Made by a program: the position numbers and the translations under genes. This document shows, one piece after another, positions 37,236 through 46,519 of a stretch of 64,000 bases of DNA. Positions within the stretch are counted from its first letter, which is position 1, and every line of letters starts with the position of its first letter. The notes below the pieces were generated by a model that saw nothing but the letters and a program-made list of their open reading frames with translations, had not been told where the DNA came from and searched no databases. This stretch comes from Noviluteimonas sp052115395. GTDB lineage: Bacteria; Pseudomonadota; Gammaproteobacteria; Xanthomonadales; Xanthomonadaceae. The stretch is from assembly GCA_052115395.1 (NCBI GenBank), contig JBFRGO010000004.1. One strand, 5' to 3'.

Positions 37236-39998
37236 ATGACGGACCCCGCCGACGCATACGCCGCGCGCCAACTCGAACGCCTGCGCGCCACCGTGCCCAC
37301 GCCCTGGGCGCCCGAGATCGAAGCGAACCTGTTCGCACTCGCGCGCGCGAGCGATTTCGCGATCGAAACCTTGCTGAAGCAGCCCGCGCTCGTCGACGCA
37401 CTCGCATCGAACGCGCCCACGCCACCGCTCGTGCTCGCGCGTGAGGTGCGCAGTCAATGGCCCGCGATGCTGCGCCGCCACCGCACGGCCGAGTCCACGC
37501 GGTTGATCTGGCGGGATGTCGCGGGGCTGGATGACGTCGATGCGACGCTCGCCGGCACCACGCGCCTGGCCGAAACCTGCCTGCAATCCGCGCTCGAGGC
37601 GTTGGAAGGCGAATTCGCCGAACGCTTCGGGCACGTGCGCGCGGCCGATGGCAGCGTGCAAAGGCTGGTCGTCTTCGGCTTGGGGAAACTCGGCGGCGGC
37701 GAACTGAACTTCTCCTCCGACGTCGACCTGGTCTACGCCTACGAGAAGGATGGGCAGAGCGACGGCGCGCGCGCGCTCGCGGCCGAAGACCACTTCGCGC
37801 GCCTGGGACAACAGCTCGCCAAGCTGCTCGACGAAACCACCGCCGACGGGTTTTCGCATCGCGTCGACCTGCGCCTGCGTCCCTTCGGTAATGCCGGGCG
37901 CGTGGCCTTGCCCTTCGCGGCGATGGAGCAGTACTTCCAGCGCGAAGGCCGCGACTGGGAACGCTATGCCTGGCAGAAGGCGCGGCCGGTGGCGGGCGAC
38001 ATCGGCGCGGGCCTGCGCTTCCTGGAAACGCTGCGGCCCTTCGTCTATCGGCGTTACCTGGATTACGGCGCGCTCGACGGCCTGCGCGAAATGAAGGCGG
38101 CGATCGCCGCGGAAGTCGCGCGCAAGGAATTGGCCGACGACATCAAGCGCGGCCCCGGCGGCATTCGCGAAATCGAATTCCTGGTGCAGGCGCTGCAGTT
38201 GATCCGCGGCGGGCGCGAGCCGGTGTTGCGCGAGCGGCGCTTGTTGCCGGCGCTCGAAGCACTCGTGCAGGCCGGACAGGTCGCCCCCGAAACCGGCGAT
38301 GCGCTCGCCGCCGCGTATCGTTTCCACCGCCGGCTGGAAAACCGGTTGCAGATGCTGCGCGATGCGCAGACGCATGCGCTGCCATCGAACGAACTCGACC
38401 GGCAGCGCATCGCGCGCGGCTTGGGGTTCGAGGATTGGACGGCGTTGCGTACTGCACTCGACGTGCATCGCGCGCGCGTGGCCAACGAATTCGAAGCCTT
38501 GCTTGCGCCGCGTGGACGCGCGGTGGCCCCGAGCGAACTGGCGACCTACTGGCGCGCGTTGCCCGATGCCGGCGACGCACAGGCGCTGATCGACGCCGGC
38601 TTCCGCGATACCGAAACCCTCGATGGCAGCCTGCGCGATTTCGCGCGCGCCCCGGGCGTGCGCACGCTGTCCGACGCCACGCGCGCGCGGCTGGATCGCG
38701 TGCTGCCCGCGCTGCTCGCATCCACCGCACGGTCCTCGCAACCCGATGCGGCCTTGCGCCGCGTGCTGCCGCTGCTGCACACCTTGCTGCGCCGCGCGAG
38801 TTACCTGGCCTTGCTCGACGAACAACCGGCGGCGCTCGCGCGGTTGGTCGATGTCGTTTCCGGCAGCGCATTGCTGGCCGAACGCATCGCCGCGCATCCG
38901 CTGCTGCTCGACGAGCTCCTGGATCGCCGCAGCGCGGAGACCTTGCCCGATCGCGACGCACTCGCCGAGGCCTGCAACCAGGCTTTGCGCGAGGAAGACA
39001 CCGAAGCGGCGCTGATGGCGCTGAACGAAGTGCGCCAGGCGCTGAGTTTCCGCATCGCGATGGCGACGCTCGATGCGCGCCAGTCCGCGCAGGACAGCGC
39101 ACGCCAACTCGCGTGGCTCGCCGATGCCGTGGTCGTTGTCGTGTTGGAGCTGGCCAGGCGCGAAGTCGAACAGGCGCATGGGCGCGTGCCCGGCGCGCGT
39201 TTCGCCGTGCTCGGTTACGGCAGCCTCGGCGGCGAGGAACTGGGCTTCGGTTCCGACCTCGACCTGGTGTTCCTGTACGACGCGCCGTCGGATGCGCACT
39301 CCGATGGCGCGCGTGCGCTGGATGCATCGCGCTGGTTCGCGCGGCTCGCGCAGAAGGTCGTCGCGCTGCTCGGCACGGTCACCGGCGCGGGTCGGCTCTA
39401 CGAAGTGGATGTGCGTTTGCGCCCCGATGGTGCGAAGGGATTGCTGGTTTCGAGCTTGGCCAGTTATGCCGACTACCAGCGCGAGCGCGCATGGACGTGG
39501 GAACACCAGGCGCTCGTGCGTGCGCGCGGCGTCGCAGGCGATGCCTCGCTGCTGTCCGATTTCGAGCAGGTGCGCGCGCAGACCCTGGCGCGTCCGCGCG
39601 ATGCGACGACCCTGCGCGACGAAGTCGTGCAAATGCGCCAACGCATGCGCGCCGAACTCGATCGCAGCGACGCGGCGCGGTTCGACCTCAAGCAAGGGCA
39701 GGGCGGTTTGGTCGACCTGGAATTCCTGTTGCAATGGCGCGTGCTGGATCGCGCGGACGACGATGCGCGGTGGCTGGTGCCACGCGATACACCCGGCCTG
39801 TTGCGCGTTGCCTGCGAAGACGCATGGATGGACGGCGCGCGTTGCGATGCGTTGATTGCGGCGCACGCGGCGTTGCTGGAAGCGGGCTTGCGCTGCACGC
39901 TGGATCGGCGGCCGCGGATCATGGCGGAAACCGATGCGATCGCGCAGGCGCGCGTGGTGATCGGCGAGGCGACTGCGCGTTGCGGACTGCCGTTATAG
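37236..39998 (+). CDS. glnE: Glutamine synthetase adenylyltransferase / deadenylase
   Basis: A 920-residue bifunctional enzyme that adenylylates and de-adenylylates glutamine synthetase in response to PII. Both nucleotidyltransferase halves are intact. The N-terminal (deadenylylase) half has GLGKLGGGELNFSSDVDLVYAY near residues 147-168; the C-terminal (adenylyltransferase) half has GYGSLGGEELGFGSDLDLVFLY near 660-680, each with the DxD metal pair. GPGGIREIEFLVQALQLI is also typical. ATG at 37236. Ends convergent with the ELM1-like gene, sharing 6 bp. Confidence 0.97.
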   Translation: MTDPADAYAARQLERLRATVPTPWAPEIEANLFALARASDFAIETLLKQPALVDALASNAPTPPLVLAREVRSQWPAMLRRHRTAESTRLIWRDVAGLDDVDATLAGTTRLAETCLQSALEALEGEFAERFGHVRAADGSVQRLVVFGLGKLGGGELNFSSDVDLVYAYEKDGQSDGARALAAEDHFARLGQQLAKLLDETTADGFSHRVDLRLRPFGNAGRVALPFAAMEQYFQREGRDWERYAWQKARPVAGDIGAGLRFLETLRPFVYRRYLDYGALDGLREMKAAIAAEVARKELADDIKRGPGGIREIEFLVQALQLIRGGREPVLRERRLLPALEALVQAGQVAPETGDALAAAYRFHRRLENRLQMLRDAQTHALPSNELDRQRIARGLGFEDWTALRTALDVHRARVANEFEALLAPRGRAVAPSELATYWRALPDAGDAQALIDAGFRDTETLDGSLRDFARAPGVRTLSDATRARLDRVLPALLASTARSSQPDAALRRVLPLLHTLLRRASYLALLDEQPAALARLVDVVSGSALLAERIAAHPLLLDELLDRRSAETLPDRDALAEACNQALREEDTEAALMALNEVRQALSFRIAMATLDARQSAQDSARQLAWLADAVVVVVLELARREVEQAHGRVPGARFAVLGYGSLGGEELGFGSDLDLVFLYDAPSDAHSDGARALDASRWFARLAQKVVALLGTVTGAGRLYEVDVRLRPDGAKGLLVSSLASYADYQRERAWTWEHQALVRARGVAGDASLLSDFEQVRAQTLARPRDATTLRDEVVQMRQRMRAELDRSDAARFDLKQGQGGLVDLEFLLQWRVLDRADDDARWLVPRDTPGLLRVACEDAWMDGARCDALIAAHAALLEAGLRCTLDRRPRIMAETDAIAQARVVIGEATARCGLPL

Positions 39999-40976
39999 GC
40001 CCAGGCGCGTGCGCACTTCCGCGGCCACGCGCGCGGTTTCGCGCAAGGGTTCGACGTCGTAGGGCGCGAGCGTGTCGTCGAAGGGCCGCACGCGTCCCAG
40101 GCGATCGAGCGCCGAATGGAACGCCTGGAGGCGCCCGCGCACCGTCTCGCCGCCGAGGACGAACACCGGTGCACGCGTCGCGCAGGCCTCGCTGAGCATG
40201 TTCACCGAATCGCCCGTGCATACGATGCGGTCGGCCCACGCGAGCAAACCGGGGTAAGGGTTGTCGCTGTCGTCGCCGCCGGTGGTGGAAGGCGCGAACC
40301 AGCGCAGGCCGGGAATGTCGCCGCATTGCGCACGCAGCGCCGCAGCCCAGTCCGGCGGCGTGCGTCGCGAGGTGGTGGCCAGCAGGCTGCCGCCTTCCGC
40401 ACGCAAGCGCGCGGCCAGGCGTTGCAGGTCGCGCGACAGCGCGGCGGTGTCGTAGGTCGCGTGGTCGCTCGGCCCACCGAGCAACAGGGCCGTGCGCGGC
40501 GAAGCGAGCGGCGAGAGGATCGAATAGTCGCTGCGTGCCTGCGCCAGCCACAGATCATCGACGGGGTGCAGGCTGCCGACGAGCGTGACGACGTTGTCGC
40601 CCGTCAGCGCATCGTGTTCGGGCGCGACGACCAGGTCCCACAAGGCCGGCGGCAGGCGCGGGTCGAGGATCTGCACCGTGCGCGCACCGCGTTCGCGCAA
40701 GCGGCGCGTGGCGAGTGCCGCCTGGCGGCCGCAGCCGATCGCGATCGACGGCGGCGCATCGAGCAGCGGGGCGAAGCCCGTGAAGGCGTGGTCGCTGCCG
40801 GGCAGGGCCCGCGGCGCACCCCAGCGCCACGGTGCGCGCGGCCGCAGTGCGACGTCCCGCGCATCGGCGAAGCCCATCGCGGCCGCCAGCGCGCGCGCCT
40901 GCCGCACGTTGCCCGCGCGGCCGTCGGTGAGCGTCCAGCAAGCGACAGGGGGTTGCGGCATCCAGGCGTGTTCCAT
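39993..40976 (-). CDS. ELM1/GtrOC1 family protein
   Basis: About 327 residues, related to the plant mitochondrial fission factor ELM1 family, a glycosyltransferase-like group common in proteobacteria. Family marks are WTLTDGRAGNVRQARALAAAMG near the N-terminus, SIAIGCGRQAALATRRLRE, and the C-terminal VCTGDSVNMLSEACATRAPVFV. The bacterial role is unproven; genes often lie near LPS or fatty-acid functions. Two ATGs at 40976 and 40961 are possible starts. It is divergent from the nitroreductase gene at 41062. Confidence 0.82.
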   Translation of the reverse strand: MEHAWMPQPPVACWTLTDGRAGNVRQARALAAAMGFADARDVALRPRAPWRWGAPRALPGSDHAFTGFAPLLDAPPSIAIGCGRQAALATRRLRERGARTVQILDPRLPPALWDLVVAPEHDALTGDNVVTLVGSLHPVDDLWLAQARSDYSILSPLASPRTALLLGGPSDHATYDTAALSRDLQRLAARLRAEGGSLLATTSRRTPPDWAAALRAQCGDIPGLRWFAPSTTGGDDSDNPYPGLLAWADRIVCTGDSVNMLSEACATRAPVFVLGGETVRGRLQAFHSALDRLGRVRPFDDTLAPYDVEPLRETARVAAEVRTRLGL

Positions 40977-41061
40977 CGGTCGGATGGGTGCGTTGCGGCC
41001 ATGTCTGGGCCGCTTGACGCGCGACACTCTACACTGCGTGTCTCGGCGCGAACTGCGCGCC

Positions 41062-41691
41062 ATGGCACGGACCGCTCCCGCGATGCAAGATCAGAACGCC
41101 TTCAAGCCGACGCTGCCCGACGCATCGCTCGACCAGTTGTTCCGCCAGGCCCGTACCTACAACCGGTTCACTGGGCAGATCGACGATGCGACGCTGCACA
41201 GGCTCTACGACCTGCTGAAGTGGGGCCCGACCACCTCCAACAGCTGTCCGGCCCGCTACGTGTTCGTGCGTTCGCCCGAGGCGAAGGCCAAGCTCGGCCC
41301 TGCGCTCGACGAAGGCAATTACAAGAAGACGATGGCCGCCCCGTGCACGGCGATCGTCGCCTACGACATGGCGTTCTACGAAAAGGTCCCGGTGTTGTTC
41401 CCGCATACCGATGCACGCGGCTGGTTCGACACCAAACCCGAGGCCGACCTGCGCACGATCGCCTTGCGCAACGGCAGCCTGCAGGGTGCGTATCTGTTGC
41501 TGGCCGCGCGCGCGATCGGCCTGGATTGCGGGCCGATGTCGGGCTTCGACAACGCGAAGGTCGATGCGGCGTTCTTCCCGGGCACCACGTGGCGCTCGAA
41601 TTTCCTCGTCAACCTCGGCAAGGGCGACCCGGCGTCGATCTTCCCGCGCTCGCCGCGCCTGAATTTCGACGAGGCCTGCCGCATCGATTGA
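41062..41691 (+). CDS. Nitroreductase family protein, RutE/HadB type
   Basis: A 209-residue flavoprotein (202 if starting at the ATG at 41083). The pattern LDQLFRQARTYNRFTG...LYDLLKWGPTTSNSCPARYVFVRS and ALRNGSLQGAYLLLAARAIGLDCGPMSGFD matches malonic semialdehyde reductase RutE-like enzymes, which use NADPH and FMN. No other rut gene is present, so a pyrimidine-degradation role is not supported here; a general oxidoreductase role is safer. Confidence 0.87.
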   Translation: MARTAPAMQDQNAFKPTLPDASLDQLFRQARTYNRFTGQIDDATLHRLYDLLKWGPTTSNSCPARYVFVRSPEAKAKLGPALDEGNYKKTMAAPCTAIVAYDMAFYEKVPVLFPHTDARGWFDTKPEADLRTIALRNGSLQGAYLLLAARAIGLDCGPMSGFDNAKVDAAFFPGTTWRSNFLVNLGKGDPASIFPRSPRLNFDEACRID

Positions 41692-41741
41692 GCCGCCCGA
41701 TCCGTACCTGTCATTCCACCCCCATGCAAAGGAATCGCACG

Positions 41742-42329
41742 ATGCGCTCCAAGTTGCTTTTCGCGTCCCTGTTGTTGGCCACCGGCCTGGCGCAGGCCGC
41801 GCCGGCCACCTACAAGCTCGACCCGAACCACACGCAGGTCATCGCGAGCTGGAACCACTTCGGTTACTCCAACCCGATCGCGAATTTCGGCAACGTCGAC
41901 GGCACGCTCGTGTACGACGCGGACAAGGTGGAAGCCTCCAGCGTGAATGTCACGCTGCCGCTGTCGGGCCTGGATGCGCTGGTGCCCGACCTGACCAAGC
42001 ACATCCAGAGCGCCGACTTCTTCGACGCCGCGAAGTGGCCCACCGCCACGTTCAAGAGCACGAAGGTGGAGAAGGGCGCGGGCGACAAGCTCAAGGTCAC
42101 CGGCGATCTGACCATCCGCGACGTCACCAGGCCGGTCGTGCTCGACGTCACGCTCAACAAGGCCGGCCAGGGCCGCAACGGCGAGGCGAAGGTCGGGTTC
42201 GGCGCGACCGCCACGATCAAGCGCAGCGAATTCGGCGTGGCCAAGTTCATTCCGAACGTCAGCGACGAGATCCAGTTGCGCATCACCACCGAGGCCACCG
42301 TGCCGCAGCCCGAGGACGCGAAGAAATGA
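41742..42329 (+). CDS. YceI-family periplasmic lipid-binding protein
   Basis: A 195-residue protein with a signal peptide (1-20, ends GLAQAAPA) and a YceI lipocalin-like barrel (YKLDPNHTQVIASWNHFGYSNP ... HIQSADFFDAAKWPTATFKST ... VGFGATATIKRSEFGV). YceI proteins bind isoprenoid-like lipids. The ATG at 41742 follows AAGGAA; an in-frame ATG at 41724 would give a poorer signal. Its stop overlaps the pirin start (ATGA), so the two are coupled. Confidence 0.92.
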   Translation: MRSKLLFASLLLATGLAQAAPATYKLDPNHTQVIASWNHFGYSNPIANFGNVDGTLVYDADKVEASSVNVTLPLSGLDALVPDLTKHIQSADFFDAAKWPTATFKSTKVEKGAGDKLKVTGDLTIRDVTRPVVLDVTLNKAGQGRNGEAKVGFGATATIKRSEFGVAKFIPNVSDEIQLRITTEATVPQPEDAKK

Positions 42330-43036
42330 TCATCGAGCGGCCCGCGGCGGCGCGCGGCGAAGTGTCGGCCGGTTGGTTGCACAGCCGCCATACCTTCTCC
42401 TTCGGCCACTATCACGACCCGCAGTGGATGGGGTTCGGGCCGCTGCGCGTGATCAACGAAGACATCGTGGCGCCGGGCGGCGGGTTTCCGCCGCACCGGC
42501 ACGCGAACATGGAAATCCTGAGCGTCGTGTTGTCCGGTGCGCTCGCGCACAAAGACAACACCGGCGGCGAAGGCGTGCTGCGCCCCGGCGAAGTGCAATG
42601 GATGAGTGCCGGGCACGGCGTGGAGCACAGCGAGTTCAACGGCGCGAAGGATGCGCCGGTGCATTTCCTGCAGATCTGGATCCAGCCCGATCGGCTCAAT
42701 GCGCAACCGGCCTACGAGCAGCGTGCATTCGATCCGGCCGCGCGCGAAGGGCGCTGGCAGACGCTCGCCGCACCCGAAGGCGCCGACGGCGGATTGCCGT
42801 TGCGCCAGCAAGCGTGGCTGCGCGCGGTGCGCCTGACGGCGGGGCAATCGGTCGAGGTCGTGCTCGATCCGGCGCGCAAATACTGGCTGCACGTCGCCAC
42901 CGGCGATATCGCCTTCAACGGCCGCAACCTGACGGCCGGCGATGCGCTGGGGTTCGCGCAGGAAAGCGGCACGCATCGGCTGGAAGGCCGCGGCAGCGAC
43001 CCGGCCGACGTGCTGTTCTTCGACCTGCCCGCATAA
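42326..43036 (+). CDS. Pirin family protein
   Basis: A 236-residue bicupin. The N-terminal cupin has the metal-binding segment PPHRHANMEILSVVLSG and HKDN-GG--GVLRPGEVQWMSAGHGVEHSEFN, with His/Glu ligands as in pirin/YhhW. The C-terminal cupin (RAVRLTAGQSVEVV...) lacks clear ligands, as usual. Some bacterial pirins are quercetinases; substrate here is unknown. Start overlaps the YceI stop. Confidence 0.93.
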   Translation: MIIERPAAARGEVSAGWLHSRHTFSFGHYHDPQWMGFGPLRVINEDIVAPGGGFPPHRHANMEILSVVLSGALAHKDNTGGEGVLRPGEVQWMSAGHGVEHSEFNGAKDAPVHFLQIWIQPDRLNAQPAYEQRAFDPAAREGRWQTLAAPEGADGGLPLRQQAWLRAVRLTAGQSVEVVLDPARKYWLHVATGDIAFNGRNLTAGDALGFAQESGTHRLEGRGSDPADVLFFDLPA

Positions 43037-43041
43037 GCTAA

Positions 43042-43068
43042 CGGGCCGGCTGCTAGACTCCCGGCCCG
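43042..43068. repeat. Inverted repeat in the zinc-finger gene leader
   Basis: CGGGCCGG (43042-43049) and CCGGCCCG (43061-43068), loop containing CTGCTAGACT. No T-run. The loop TAGACT could be a -10 element of the following gene. Confidence 0.35.
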
Positions 43069-43095
43069 CACCATTCCCACCGAAGTCCGCGCGCC

Positions 43096-43311
43096 ATGGC
43101 CGAACATCCGCACTCCCATCCGTCCGTCGCCGGTGCCCCGGCCAACGCGAAGATGCGCTACGACGTGCGTCGCGCCGACCTGCCGCTGAGCTGCCCGCTG
43201 CCCGAGATGGCGCTGTGGAATTCGCACCCGCGCGTCTACCTGCCGATCGAGGCAGACGGCGGGGAAAGCCAGTGCCCGTATTGCGGCGCGCATTTCGTGC
43301 TGGTCGACTGA
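43096..43311 (+). CDS. Small CHCC zinc-finger domain protein
   Basis: A 71-residue protein with C33, H44, C60 and C63 (SCPLPEMALWNSHPRVYLPI ... CPYCGAHF), the zf-CHCC arrangement of bacterial relatives of the complex I subunit NDUFS6. Such short proteins are common in Xanthomonadaceae. Its role is unknown, possibly metal-site assembly. It lies 13 bp upstream of the GT4 gene, so may be co-transcribed with the LPS genes. Confidence 0.88.
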   Translation: MAEHPHSHPSVAGAPANAKMRYDVRRADLPLSCPLPEMALWNSHPRVYLPIEADGGESQCPYCGAHFVLVD

Positions 43312-43324
43312 AGATCGCTGGGCG

Positions 43325-44443
43325 ATGCCTGGCACACGCCGGACGATCGTCCAATTGCTTCCTGCACTGGATGCGGGCGGCGTCGAACGTTCCACCCTGG
43401 AAATCGCCGACGCGCTCGTGCGCGCAGGCCATCGCGCGATCGTCGTTTCCGCCGGCGGACGCCTGGTGCCGCGGCTGACCGCGATCGGCGCCGAACACGT
43501 CACCCTCGACATCGGGCGCAAGTCGCCGCTCACCTTGCGCCACGTGCCGACCTTGCGGCGCTTGTTCGAACGCGAACGCGTCGATCTGGTGCATGCACGC
43601 TCGCGTTTGCCGGCGTGGATCGGCTGGCGCGCGATCCGCGGCATGGGCGCCGACGCACCGCGTTGGGTGACCAGCGTGCACGGATTGAATTCGCCCTCGC
43701 GTTACAGCGCGATCATGACCAGCGGCGAACGCGTGATCTGCGTGTCGCAGACGGTGCGCGATTTCGTGATGCTGCATTACCCGCGCACCAATCCGGACAA
43801 GTTGCGCGTGATCCTGCGCGGCGTCGACGTCGCCGCTTTCCCGCATCGTCCCTGGCCCGATCGCGATGCGCGCCGTCGCGCGGCCACCTTGCATCCCGCC
43901 CTCGGTGGCGACGGTCCGTTGCTGTTGTTGCCTGGCCGCGGCACGCGCCTGAAGGGCCATTCGGATGCGTTGACCTTGCTGGCGGCGCTGCGTGCGGGCG
44001 GGCGCGACGCACGCCTGTGGTCGCCCGGCAGCCGCGAGGACGACCGCGCCCGTTATCTCGGCGAATTGCACGCGCTGGCCGCGCAACTGGGCATCACCGA
44101 CTTCGTCGCCTTCACCCCGCCGACCAACGCCATCGCCGATGCCTACGCGGCGAGCGACCTGGTCCTGCAACTCTCGCGCAGGCCCGAGGCCTTCGGCCGC
44201 ACCGTGCTGGAAGCCATCGTGACCGGGCGCAGCGTGGTCGGCTGGGACCACGGCGGCGTCGGCGAGTTGCTGCATCGCTTCGATCCCCGCGGGGCCGTGC
44301 CGCCCTTCGACGGGACCCTGCTCGAGCGCACGGCGAACGCGCTGCTCGACGCATCGCCGCCGCGTCCGGTTACGATGCCCCATACCTTGCGTGCGATGCA
44401 GGAGGCGACGCTCGCGGTCTATGCGGAACTCGAACGGCACTGA
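43325..44443 (+). CDS. Glycosyltransferase family 4 protein
   Basis: A 372-residue GT-B fold transferase. The opening IVQLLPALDAGGVERSTLEIADALVRAGH is typical of group 4 donors' partner domain; RPEAFGRTVLEAIVTGRSVVGWDHGGVGELL (about 290-320) is the E-x7-E sugar-nucleotide motif (EAFGRTVLE). By context it adds a sugar to the LPS core or O-chain. The acceptor cannot be told from sequence. Its end overlaps the start of the O-antigen ligase-like gene by 23 bp. Confidence 0.93.
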   Translation: MPGTRRTIVQLLPALDAGGVERSTLEIADALVRAGHRAIVVSAGGRLVPRLTAIGAEHVTLDIGRKSPLTLRHVPTLRRLFERERVDLVHARSRLPAWIGWRAIRGMGADAPRWVTSVHGLNSPSRYSAIMTSGERVICVSQTVRDFVMLHYPRTNPDKLRVILRGVDVAAFPHRPWPDRDARRRAATLHPALGGDGPLLLLPGRGTRLKGHSDALTLLAALRAGGRDARLWSPGSREDDRARYLGELHALAAQLGITDFVAFTPPTNAIADAYAASDLVLQLSRRPEAFGRTVLEAIVTGRSVVGWDHGGVGELLHRFDPRGAVPPFDGTLLERTANALLDASPPRPVTMPHTLRAMQEATLAVYAELERH

Positions 44444-45761
44444 CATTGCGCAAACGCCCGTGGGCTGGCGCTGGGCTCCGGCCTGGGTGCTGGCCTTCGT
44501 CGCGTTGTGGCCCGCGCCCGGCTATGCCGAAGGCGTGCTCGTCCTCGGCGCGCTCGCGGCGATCTTCAAGCTGCTCCTCGTCCGTTTCCGTGGCGGCGCG
44601 CAGCTGCTGAGCGCGCCCGCGTGGGCGCTCACCAGCGTGTTGTTCTTCGCCTACTGGCTGCCCGAAGCGGTGTCGGCCATCGATGCGGTGGATCCGGCGC
44701 GCGCGTTCCGCGAGGCGGCCGTCGACCTGCGGTACCTGCCGTTCCTGTGGCTCGTCGCGGCCGCGGTGGCCGACGCGCGCGGCCGGCGCATCACCTTCGG
44801 CGGGCTGGCGATCATCGTCGGCATCTGGACGCTGGATGCACTGCTGCAGGCCGTCTTCGGCACCAGCCCCTTGTTCTTCGCGATCGATTCGATCAAGCAC
44901 GCGATCAGCGGACATGGCATGTGCAGCAGCGAGGCCGAGCAGACGCTCGACCGCCTCAGCGGCATCCTCGGGCCTTGCAACCTGAAGTTCGGGCCGATGC
45001 TCGCGAGCCTTTCGCCGTTCGGCCTGTATTACGCGGCCAAGCGTTTCGGCGTCGTCGGCTGGTGCGTGGCGGCGCTCGCGATCGGCACGGTGGTGCTGCT
45101 CGCCGGCGCGCGCGCGGCGTGGATCGTCTACGCGCTGGTGCTGCTGTGGTCGGGCTGGCGCGTGCTGGGGTTCAAGCGCCTGCTGGTCGTGTTCGCCGTC
45201 GGTGCGATCACGCTCGTCGTGCTCGGCACGTTCGTGCCGCAGGTCGCGCAACGCATCGAACGCACCACGCAACTGGCCTCGACGAACGAAGCCAACGTCG
45301 ACACCGCGCTGTCCGGCCGCACGCGCATCTGGTCGGCGGCCACGTGCATGTATCGCGCGCATTGGTTCAACGGCGTGGGTGCGCGCGGGTTCCGCGATGC
45401 GTTCGCCGAATGCGATCCGGGCAAGGGCAGCCTCGCGGCCTGGGGCGAAGGCCCGGCCTTGCACGCGCACCAATGGATCCTCGAAGTGGCGAGCGAAACC
45501 GGCACCTTCGGCTTGGTGATGTGGCTTGCGGGCCTCGCGCTGGGTTGGCGTGCGTGGCGTTACGCCGATCCGATCGCGCGGGAACACGCGCGGCCGGCGA
45601 TGCTCGCGCTGGTGGTCACGCTGTTCCCGTTCAACACGCACCTGGCCTCGTATTCGACCTTCTGGGGCGGGCTGGTGCTGATGCTCGCCGCGCTCTACGC
45701 AGGCAGCCTGCTGGCGCGCGACGCGGAAGCGGTCGAGAGCAGCGTGGAAGACCGCGCGTGA
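44421..45761 (+). CDS. O-antigen ligase / polymerase-like membrane protein (Wzy_C)
   Basis: About 446 residues with roughly 10-12 membrane helices. The large loop holds CMYRAHWFNGVGARGFRDAFAEC followed by LHAHQWILEVASETGTFG, typical of Wzy_C/WaaL-like ligases; GARAAWIVYALVLLW precedes the loop. It should join O-chain to lipid A-core in the periplasm, or act as polymerase. The ATG at 44421 overlaps the GT4 gene by 23 bp; no better start exists downstream before the first helix. Confidence 0.85.
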   Translation: MRNSNGTDIAQTPVGWRWAPAWVLAFVALWPAPGYAEGVLVLGALAAIFKLLLVRFRGGAQLLSAPAWALTSVLFFAYWLPEAVSAIDAVDPARAFREAAVDLRYLPFLWLVAAAVADARGRRITFGGLAIIVGIWTLDALLQAVFGTSPLFFAIDSIKHAISGHGMCSSEAEQTLDRLSGILGPCNLKFGPMLASLSPFGLYYAAKRFGVVGWCVAALAIGTVVLLAGARAAWIVYALVLLWSGWRVLGFKRLLVVFAVGAITLVVLGTFVPQVAQRIERTTQLASTNEANVDTALSGRTRIWSAATCMYRAHWFNGVGARGFRDAFAECDPGKGSLAAWGEGPALHAHQWILEVASETGTFGLVMWLAGLALGWRAWRYADPIAREHARPAMLALVVTLFPFNTHLASYSTFWGGLVLMLAALYAGSLLARDAEAVESSVEDRA

Positions 45762-46519
45762 GCATGCGCGCGCCGATCTCCGGCGTGGTCACCACGTTCA
45801 ACAACGCCGCCACGCTCGATGCGTGCCTGGACAGCCTCGCCTTCTGCGACGAGCGCATCGTGCTGGATTCGGGTTCGACGGATGCGACGATCGAAATCGC
45901 GAAGCGCCACGGCGCGCGCATCGCCGAACATCCCTTCGCAGGCTACGGCCCGCAGAAGCAGCGCGCGATCGACATGGCGCGGCACGACTGGATCCTGCTG
46001 CTCGACGCCGACGAACACCTCACGCAGGCCGGGCAGGATCAGATCGAACGCGAATTGCATGCGCCGCGCGCCGACGGTTACCGCCTGCCGCGGCAGGAGT
46101 GGTTGTTCTGGAAGTGGGCGCATCTGGGGACGCGCGCGAACTGGCAGCTGCGCCTGTTCCGCAAATCGCGCGGGCGCATGAACGACGTGCCCGTGCATGC
46201 CGCGCCCGTCGTCGACGGCGTGCGACGCGACCTGCGCGCACCGTTCCGGCATTACGGCGAACCGCGCCTGGCCGATCGCGTCGACAAGGTAAACCGTTAT
46301 TCCAGCGGCATGGTCGTGCACAAACATCGCCGCGGGATCCGCGGGCTCGGCGCGCGGATCCTGTTCCAGCCCACGCTCGCTTTCCTCAAGCTCTACATCG
46401 GCAAGCGCTATTTCCTCGATGGCTGGGCCGGTTATTTCGCCGCGCGTACGCAGGGGTTCTACACCTTCCTGAAATACGCCAAGGTGCTGGAAACGCAGCG
46501 CCGCAAGGATCACGCGTAG
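45758..46519 (+). CDS. Glycosyltransferase family 2, LPS core type
   Basis: A 253-residue GT-A transferase. SGVVTTFNNAATLDACLDSLAFCDERIVLDSGSTDAT is the family 2 opening, and LLLDADEHLT supplies the DxD metal motif (near residues 76-81). It closely resembles WaaE/KdtX-type beta-glucosyltransferases of LPS inner core. Start GTG at 45758 overlaps the previous stop (GTGA); ATG at 45764 is an alternative. It ends overlapping the convergent lpxL-like gene by 10 bp. Confidence 0.9.
   Translation: MSMRAPISGVVTTFNNAATLDACLDSLAFCDERIVLDSGSTDATIEIAKRHGARIAEHPFAGYGPQKQRAIDMARHDWILLLDADEHLTQAGQDQIERELHAPRADGYRLPRQEWLFWKWAHLGTRANWQLRLFRKSRGRMNDVPVHAAPVVDGVRRDLRAPFRHYGEPRLADRVDKVNRYSSGMVVHKHRRGIRGLGARILFQPTLAFLKLYIGKRYFLDGWAGYFAARTQGFYTFLKYAKVLETQRRKDHA

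Noticed and set aside
41062..41691. A rut pyrimidine-degradation operon
   Set aside because: Only a RutE-like nitroreductase is present; no rutA-D or rutF neighbours occur.
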